DNA from: JBEKTY01 sp049515555 | GTDB taxonomy: Bacteria > Planctomycetota > Planctomycetia > Pirellulales > Thermoguttaceae | Assembly (NCBI GenBank): GCA_049515555.1 | Contig: JBEKTY010000026.1 | Span: forward strand, 14,477-78,476 | Direction: 5' to 3' | Length of the DNA: 64,000 nt | In this document: positions 54,401-63,400 of the stretch, piece by piece | Numbering within the stretch: the stretch's first letter is position 1 | Layout: each line of letters starts with the position of its first letter | Notes under the pieces: generated by a model | Database searches by the model: none | What the model saw: the letters and a program-made list of their open reading frames with translations, nothing else | Told to the model about the DNA's origin: nothing | Translations under genes and position numbers: made by a program

Positions 54401-57400
54401 AGCGAAGACCTGGCCCGTGTCAGCAGTCAGGCCAAGTTCGATGTCCACGTCGAACGCTTGGCCGTTGTAGGTCATCGGAACCGTGGTCTGATAGTGCTGA
54501 GTGTTGGCCGGAATCGGAATGATGTTGTTGCCGAAGCCAACTGCGGTGAACTGGAGGGTTTTCCAGTCCAGGTTCGAGTCAAGCTGATCGGTGACCATGA
54601 CCTGCTGTGCCGGCGCGGTCGCGGTGGGGTCGTTCTCGAAATCGACCTGGTATGGCAACGTGCCGGTCGCGTCGATAAACCCTTGCGACCCGTAGCCGGC
54701 GGGACCAAACTTGGCGTTCGGGTCCATCGAATTGACAGGGGTCGTGCCGCCGGTGGTCGTGACCACGATTGGAACCCGAGGGTCTTCGATCGGGAATTTC
54801 CACTCTTCGGGTGGGTGCCAGTGCCACGGGTCCAGAGGGTCCGGTGGAAACGCCGCACCCGGCAGACCGGACGCCATTACGCAGCCGAGGTCTCCGGTGC
54901 TATTTTGATTCTCCCAATCTGTAAGGAGAGCGTTACGGTTAACCTTAGCCGCCTCCCATTGCTGTGAGCCATTGCGAGCGGGGGAAGCTTGTATTTCGTC
55001 TTCCTCGGGTCCTGCAAGCTCTGTTGGCGTCAGCACCAACTCCGCGGCAAGCAGAAGAGGATTCGGAGCATGTGCTACGCCCGTTTCTAGCCACTTTACG
55101 GCTACCTCTATTACGGACCCCCACGGAATGTCAAGAAGCCCCTTTGGATCAACGTGGCCTATCGCGTCGTTGGAACAATACGTGTATAGGTCAAGCCCTC
55201 CGACAATGCCAAGCGGATCGGGCTGAACGAATCGGCCCTGGCTCACGATTTCCTGCCTCGCGCGCATGTATTCCAGTCCGTTGCCGTCATGGGTCACACC
55301 GAATTCGCCAACGTACTGGAATAGGTTGGGCACCGTTTCCGATTTGGTGAGGGAGTTGCCGAATGGGCCGTAGGCATACGAGTTGACAATCGCGCCAGCA
55401 GAGTTCGTCAAGACGCTCGTGCTGCCGATTGCGTCGAAGGCGTAATAGGCAGACGCGCCGGCGCCGTCGGTTCGGGAAACGAGACCAGCACCGTAATTGT
55501 AATGGGCCACCAGATTGCCGGCGGCATTGTATTCGCCGACGACGTTGCCCAAGCCGAAGGGGTCAATCACGTAATTCGTGGTCACGACGCCAGCCGTCGA
55601 GGAAACGCGGTTGCCGAAGGCATCGTACTGATAGGACCACGAGCCTGCCGTGCCGTTGACGGCTGTGAGTTGGTTCTCGGCGTCAAACGTGTATGTCGTT
55701 GTGCCGCTGCCGTCGGTTGCCGAGGTCATGTTGCCATCGGCGTCATAGGTGTACGTCGTGCCGCCGACCTGCGTGTACTCGTTCATGCTGTTCGTGGTGT
55801 ATACGGTCGTTACGCCATTGATGATCGTCTGCGTGCGGTTGCCGGCCGCATCGTAGAAGTACGCCTCGTCCTGGTTGGCAATGGCCGGGTTGGTCGAGGC
55901 GAAAACGGCGTGGGTCAACTCGCCGATCGCATCGTAAGAGTAGGTCCAGGTGCCGTCCGATGTCGCCTCGGTAATGCGACGACCGAGGCTATCATAGGTG
56001 TAGTCGAAACGCGAATTGACCGACCCATCGGGAGCGTAGTTGATGAGGTGCAAAAGCTCGCCGGCCGCATCGTAGGCGTAGGTGGTGTAGGTGCCGTTGC
56101 CGTTGTCTTTGCGGGACAATCGCCCAACGGTGTCGTAGGTGTATTGGACGATGAGGTTGCCCGAAGCGTCGGTCAGGGTGGCCAGGTTGCCGAGGGAGTA
56201 GGTGTAATTGACCGTATAGCCAGTCTGATCGGCCATCTGCGTGCGCCGCCCGGCCGAGTCGTAACTGTACTTCAGGTAACGGCCGCTCGGGTAGGTGATC
56301 TGCGTCAGGCGATCGTTGGCATCATAAATGAGCGTCGTGGTGCCGGTGGAGTCGATGGCACTTGTCAGGTTTTCGTGGGCGTCGTAGGTGTAGGTAGCCT
56401 GCGAGCCGTCAGGGAAGGTTTTGGTGAGTACGTTGCCGGCCGCATCGTAGGTGAAGTGGATCGCCTGGCCGCGGCGATTGGTCGTGCTCAGCACGTCGCC
56501 CACGGGATCGTAAGCAACGCTTTCGATCGTGCCGTCGGCGTAGGTCGTTGAGGCCAGGTTGCCCTTTCCATCGTAGCCGTAACGGGTGGCGTTGCCCTTG
56601 GCATCGGTGACTGAGGCCAGCCGGTCGTCCGTGGCGGAGTAGGTATATTTGACGGTGTGGCCCAGCGGGTCAGTCGAGCTAAGCAGATTGCCCTGGGCAT
56701 CGTATTTGTTGGTGTAGGTCTGGCCCGCGGCGTCGGTGGTCTGCACCAAGTTGAGATTGGCGTCGTAGGCGAAGCTCACGGTGCTCTGGAGCGGATTTTG
56801 GACATCCACTAGCAGGCCGCGGTTGTCGAAGAAGTAGGTGGTCGTGTCGCCAAGCGTATCGGCAACGGCAACCTGACCCTCGGTATACGAGAAGGTCGTG
56901 TCCTCCGCGCCGCCGTCACGGTGGGCATCGGCCACGTGGCCTTGGGGGTCGTAACCGAAGTAATCGTGGCTGCCGTCGGCGTGCGTCACCGAGAGCAGGG
57001 CGTGAGCGGTCGTCGGGTTGCTCCCGGTGTCATAGCTGTAGCTGGTCGTCCGACCGTCGAAATACACCACGGAGGTAAGATACTGGTTGGTCGGGTCGTA
57101 GTTGTACGTGGTGGTGCGCCCGGCCGAGTCGGTGATAGTCGAAACCAGTCCGGCGGCGTTGTAGGCGAGGGTGAGCGACTGGCCCGAGGAGTGGGTCAGG
57201 CTTGTAAGCAGGCCGCCCGTGTAACCCGCGGTGATGCGGTTGCCATTGGTGTCCTGAACGTAGGTGAGGCTGCCATTGGCGTTGTAGGCCGTGACCTGGC
57301 CATTTAGTTCCTTGAGCGTGTAGCCGCCGCCGGAGCGGGCGGCCAGCGTGCCGTGATCGCCGGCCTGGGCAAAGTAGCCGCCGCGGCTGTCGGGCTGGAA

Positions 57401-60400
57401 ACGGCGGATCGAACCGCCCGGCTCATATACATTCACGGAGCCGTCGGAATCCACCGTGATGTGAGTGTCCCAAGAGTCGGTCCAGCCCCAGCCGAACCGG
57501 CCGGACTGGTTCCGGTCGAGAATCGAAGGGCTGAAGGTCCGAGCAAAGGCGAGTGCGAGTCCGGGCGCGACGACCTGGGCGTCGGTGGCGCTGGCGAGAC
57601 TGGCAAGCGGGCTGTAGCTGCTGGCTTGCTCAACCTCGAAGCCGAACAACTGACTAATGTCGGTCACGTTCTCGCCGATGCCGGCGAGGTACTGGGCGTC
57701 GGCAGCCAACTTCTGCACGTAGCCGCCCCAAGTGGAGCCCAGTTGCGCAGTCAGATTGGGGTAGATTGCGTTCCAGGCAGCCTGGCTGAGCGAAGCTGGG
57801 CGGAGGCTGTCTTTGAGCGAGTTCCAGTCAATTGTCTGGGTGTTGTAGTTGTCGAGCACGCCCACGCTGAAGATGATCGGCGGACGGCTCCAGTCAATTT
57901 GGTCGGCCTCCCAGCCGGCGTAATACACCGGCACCTGGACCGACTCACCCGGCTGAAGCAGCCCAGGGGTTGAGCCGCTGGCCAGGAATTGAACCGAGTG
58001 GCTGTACCCGTCTGGTGTCGCGGAAGTCCAGAAGCCGGAACCCTGCTTGGAAGCATCCAGGGTCAGCCAAGCTCCGGCTTTACCATTCTGCGTGGCAGTC
58101 AGCACCAGCAACGGCGCAGGCATGGCGGCATCGCCCGTGTTACTGTACTGAACATAAACGGTGCCGGCTATGTGCCAGCCGATTGGATTGGGTACGGTCA
58201 CGCTGGTGACGAGGTGAGGCAGGCCGCCCTGGACGACCGTAAAGGCATCGGGCAGCACATAGGGCGTACCGCCTGCCTTGGAGACGCTGAGCGAGTAGAC
58301 GCCTGCCGGGACAGACCCGGCGTTGAAGGTTGCCGAGAGCGTCGTCACCGAGACGGCTTGGATCGCGGCGGCCGGATACGTGGTCCCGCCAGCGGCAACG
58401 AGCGAAACGGTCGTGCTCGCCCCAAAGCCGGCACCGGTCAGGGTAATGACCGTCTTGGTGATGGTGCCGGTATGGTTCGGACTGAAACTGGTCACGGCGA
58501 CATCTTCGGCCGTGGCCGTCAGCGTGTAAGTGCTTGGTGCCGGCACCGCTGCGCCGTAGACCAGAACATACCAAAGGCCGGGGTTCGAGTTGAGCGCCCA
58601 CACGTCCTGATTGGCGGAACCCACGGCCGAGTAGCGGTAGTCGAAATCGGATCGGGTCGGTGGCAGGCCGAACTTGAGGTACACTTCGTTGCTGTCCGCA
58701 CTGGTGCTATCGGCAAGCGTGACGTGGAGGAACTTTCCGGCGGGGACATTGACCCGGAAGAGCTGGGCTTGGCCGCTGCCCGCCAGAGTGCCGTTATAGG
58801 GGGTGTCCAGCGCGAGATCGGTTTGCGAAATCTGCCACAAGCAGAAGGCGTAGTTGCCTGTCTGGCCGCCCAAACCATACGCGGTGAGGACATAGTTGCC
58901 CGATGTCGATAGCGTGACCAACGGTGAGTCGCCCTGAAGATTGTCGAAGCCGACAACGCCTCCAGGACCGATCAGGCGGAAGGCAATTCCGGGCGCAGCA
59001 CTGACCAGATGGAACTGTACCTGCTGGCCAGCAACAGCAGAGAAATTCCAATGATCGACACTCGCCGCACTGACGATGCCGCCAGTTACGGTCTGATCGA
59101 GGTTCAATGGGAACTCGTTGGGCGTCGCATCCCAGGTTGTGACTATGTAATTGCCCGTGGCCGCAGTGTGGCCAGTCGGGGCCTGAATCTGAATCTTGTA
59201 GGTGCCGTCGGTCGGCAAAAGCACGCCGTTGAGCGTGACGATGGTGCCGGAGCCGGTTGCCCTGTTGTCAGCCGTGGCCAAAACGTTGCCCATAGGGTCC
59301 AGCAGACGCACTAGCACCCAACCAAGCCCTGGTGATACCGGCCCGGAGACCGCACCGCTGCCGGGGTCTACCAGTACCGTCACCGATCTCCCGGCCCGCT
59401 CGAAGAAGCTCCACTCGTCGAGTTGTCCCGCCGGATTTATGGCACCGGGGCTGGGCGTATTGAGGGTAAGCAGCGCGCTGTCGGGAATCTGGTTGAGCGT
59501 ACCGCCAACGATGGTGCCGTCGATCTGCGCCGCTCGGCTGTACAGATGGAGCCCATTGAGGTCCAGAGTGGCCCCTGTCGGCACGACGAGCGAGTTGACG
59601 TAAAGCGCCTCGGGCGTCCCGCTGGTGGTATTCTGCGACTGATCCACGAGCTTGACATAGGTGTTGGATGCCAGAGCCAGTGTGCCGTATGTAAAATTGT
59701 CGGTGAATCCGCTCGGGTCCAGACCGACATCGCGCCCCATCACTTCCAACAGTTGCGGGGCCGCCACCGTGCCGGAGCCGTTGAGGATGACCGATCCCTG
59801 GGGCGTGTAGAAGGCAGGACTCTGTACGTTCCCAACAAGGTTTCCACTGATTGTGATTGTTCCAGAAGTGTTGCTGCTAAGGTGGTTCGATCCGTCGATG
59901 GCCACCGACCCATAGATGGCAAGTGTACTCCCCGCAGCTTGGAGTGTGCCCTGGTTGGTGAAGGTGCTGGGGTTGACGGTGATCGTGCCGCCGGCCAGCA
60001 GCCCGCAGTTGATCGCCTGCACCACCGTGCTGCCGGAGAGCACCTCGATGCCGTTGACGAATGGGTAGCTCACCGCCCCCTGAATGAAATTGACCGTGAT
60101 CTGCCCGTTGGTGTCTGCGGTAGCCGCAAATTCCTCCACCACTGCCTTGTCCTTGTCCCCCGTCGCCGCAATGACATCGAAGTTCGTCAGCACCTGGGAA
60201 CCGTTGATCCCCACGTTGAACTGCCGCTGGCCGGCGCTGCTGTAGTAGGTTTCGGCGAAGTGCAGCCGCACGGTGTAGCTCGCCCCCGGTGTCAGATTCC
60301 CCAAGGCGTAGCTGAACGACCCCCAGGCCGACCGGCAAGTCTGATAGACGGCCTGTGGCGCTGGATTGCTTACCCCCGAGGTGTCGATCGGGTCTGGCGT

Positions 60401-63400
60401 GCTGTAGGCCCCACCGCCGCTGAAGCCCGTGTCGTAGGAGAACCCGCCGACCAATCCGCCGCTGTCGTCCGCGGCGATCGTTCCCTGGTTGACCACACCG
60501 GCCGAGTAGTAGGCGCTAGAGATGTTCCCCGCGCTGCCCCGAATCGTGATCCCCGGACCAATCGTCAACGTCCCCGCGCCGGGGTTGTTGTACTGCGTGT
60601 TGTAGGTGTCCAGGAAGTTGCTGCCGCTCTTGCCGAAAACCACCGCCCCGGTGCCGCCTAATGTCTGCGCTCCGTCGAAATACAACCCGCCGTAGGTCGA
60701 ACCGGCCGCATTGCCCAGCCATGCCGTGGCATTCAACGTCAGACCATCCGTGATATGCACGTTGGCATTGTTGGTGCTCGCCAAGTCCAGGTCACTGTTC
60801 GCCGTCACCCCGTCCAGTGTGCCGCCGCTGTTGGTGAAGACCAACTCCGCACCTGCCGATTCGCTGATCGTCCCGCCAACGATCGTTCCGCCGGCCAGAT
60901 TCCAACTTCCGCTCGTCGCATCCAGCCCGAGTGTCGCGCCGGCCCCGGTTACGATGTATGCCTCCAGCGGTGTATTGCCGTAGTTGTAGCCACCATAGAC
61001 GGCAAAGTCGATGATGTCGCCGGGAGAGACAATGGTGGTCAGATTGAACACTCCAGAATCCGTTGCCGTCCATACCATTACTCCGTTCTTCCTCACGGCT
61101 ACCTGCATTGTGCCGGAATCGCCTGCGAAGAACCGCCCCAGAACCTGTATCGTCCCGCTTACGCCCGCAGGAACCGTCCATCGCACCACAGAGGGTTGAT
61201 TGTCATCGCCAGGGTGCAGTGACAGTTGGCCAGGCGCAACTCCATAGGCCGCGTTGGCCGAGGTATTTAGCCACACAACGGGTTGGTCACCAATCGAATT
61301 AACCCAGCCATACCACTCGCGGTCAGTGTGATTCACATAGGGTGTGAAGGTCGTGAACGAATTGTCCATCCACCCATAGGTCCAGGCTCCGTTGGGATTG
61401 CCGTTGCTGGTGCTGAAGTCTCTGGTGGGGTTCCATTGAGCGTCGGTGCTGAGGGCATTCCATTGAGCGTTGGTGTTGAACAGCGTCCCAGTCAGGTTCA
61501 CCGTCCCACCCGTGCGGTTAAACGTCCCCAGATCACCCAGCGTAAATTGCCCTCCCAAGTTCACCGTGGAGTTACTCGCCGTGATCGTCCCCGTGTTGCT
61601 CCATACGTTGGTCGAGGAACTCGACTGGTTGCCCAGGTTCAGCGTGGCACCCGCGATCGTAAGCGTGGAGGTGTTCGTCCACGTCCCGTTCAGTGATAGC
61701 GTCGTCCCTGCTGGAGCCGAAAGTCCCTGATCGACCACATAGTTGCTGCCACTCAGCGACAGGTTGCTGCCGCTGTCACTCAGTTGTGCCACTCCGAGAT
61801 TCCCCGTCAGTCCATTCACGTTCAGGGTCTCGCCGTGACTGTCCTGCAAGCTCCCCTGGTTGGTGAAGGTGCTGGGGTTGATCGTGATCGTGCTTCCCGC
61901 CAACAGCCCACAGTTGATCGCCTGCACCACCGTGCTGCCGGAGAGCACCTCGATGCCGTTGACCATTGGATTGCCAGCCGCCCCGTAACTGAAGTTGACC
62001 GTGATCTGTCCATTGCTGTCGGCCGTGGCTGTGAACGCCTCTACCACCGCCTTGTCCTTGCCTCCTGCCGCCGCCACGATGTCGAAGTTCGTCAGCACCG
62101 GCGTGCTGTTGATGCCCACGTTGAACTGCCGCTGACCCGCATTGCTGTACGACGGCTCGGCGAAGTGCAGCCGCACCGTGTAGCTCGCCCCCGGCGTCAG
62201 GTTCCCCAGCACATAGCTGTAATTATCGTACCGCTCCGTCTGATACACTGCTTGCGGCGCTGGGTTGCTCACCCCGCTGGTGTCAATTGCATCGGCAACG
62301 CTCCCGATCCAACCGCCGCTGAAGCCGGTGTCGTAGGAAAACCCGCCGACCAATCCGCCGCTGTCGTCCGCAGCGATCGTCCCCTGGTTGACCACGCCGG
62401 CCGAATAGTAGGCGCTGGAGATGTTTCCCGCGCTGCCCCGAATCGTGATCCCCGCACCAATCGTCAATGTCCCCGCGCTGGGATTATTGCTTTGGGTGTT
62501 GTAGGTGTCCAGAAAGTTGCTGCCGCTCTTGCCAAACACCACCGTCCCCGTCCCACCCAGCGTCTGCGCTCCGTCGAAATACAACCCGCCGTAGATTGAA
62601 CCCGTCGCATTGCCCAGCCGCACCGTGACGTTGTTCAACGTCAGACCATCCACGATATGGACGTTGGCGCTGTTATTCGTCGCAAGGTCCAGATCGCTGT
62701 TCGCCGTCACCTCGTCCAGCGTCCCGCTGCTGTTGGTGAAGACCAACTCCGCCCCACCCGATTCGCTGATCGTCCCGCCCCGAATCCTCCCGCCCGAAAG
62801 GTTCCAACTGCCCGTCGTGTTGTCCAGTGCGAGCGTCCCGTTGCCCACCACGGTCACCACTGGCCCCGGCACGTTCGCCGGCAGACTTCCAGCGGTCGGC
62901 AAGTATAACTGACCGGTCGGAATGACCTGGCTGGGCGTTGACGGACTTGACCAGTAAACATGCACATTGGCTACACCTCCATCCTCCTGGTAGTCAATCC
63001 GAATGTCGTACTTCTGCCCTGCGACCAGGGCCAACTGGTTGTTGACGGGATCGCTGTCCCAGTTGTGGTTCACCACCAATTGCCCGTTCACCCACACCTT
63101 GACTCGATCATCCTGCGAGGCGTCGAACGTGTAGGTCTCCGTGTGCTGGGCCTGCAACTGGCCCGTCCACCGCCCCGAGAACTGATCCCCGTTGACATGC
63201 GGATCGGGCGATCCCCAGCCCCAATCAAAGTCCACGTTTGCGTCCACACGGGTCAGCACAGCCGGGTCACTGAAGGAGTGGCTGTTGAAATACTGGGCCA
63301 GCAGCCCGTTGCCCAGCACCCCCGGCGTAGCGCTGAACACGTTGGAGTAGGACGATTCACCCAGCACGCTGTACGCCCGAACCCGGTAGTAGTAGGTCGT

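Noticed and set aside
47808..54967. Plus-strand frames opposite the giant protein
   Set aside because: Repetitive Arg/Gly-rich translations that repeat only because the real minus-strand modules repeat.
55150..57450. RHS polymorphic toxin with C-terminal toxin domain
   Set aside because: No short toxin domain follows the core; the chain continues in frame with structural modules.
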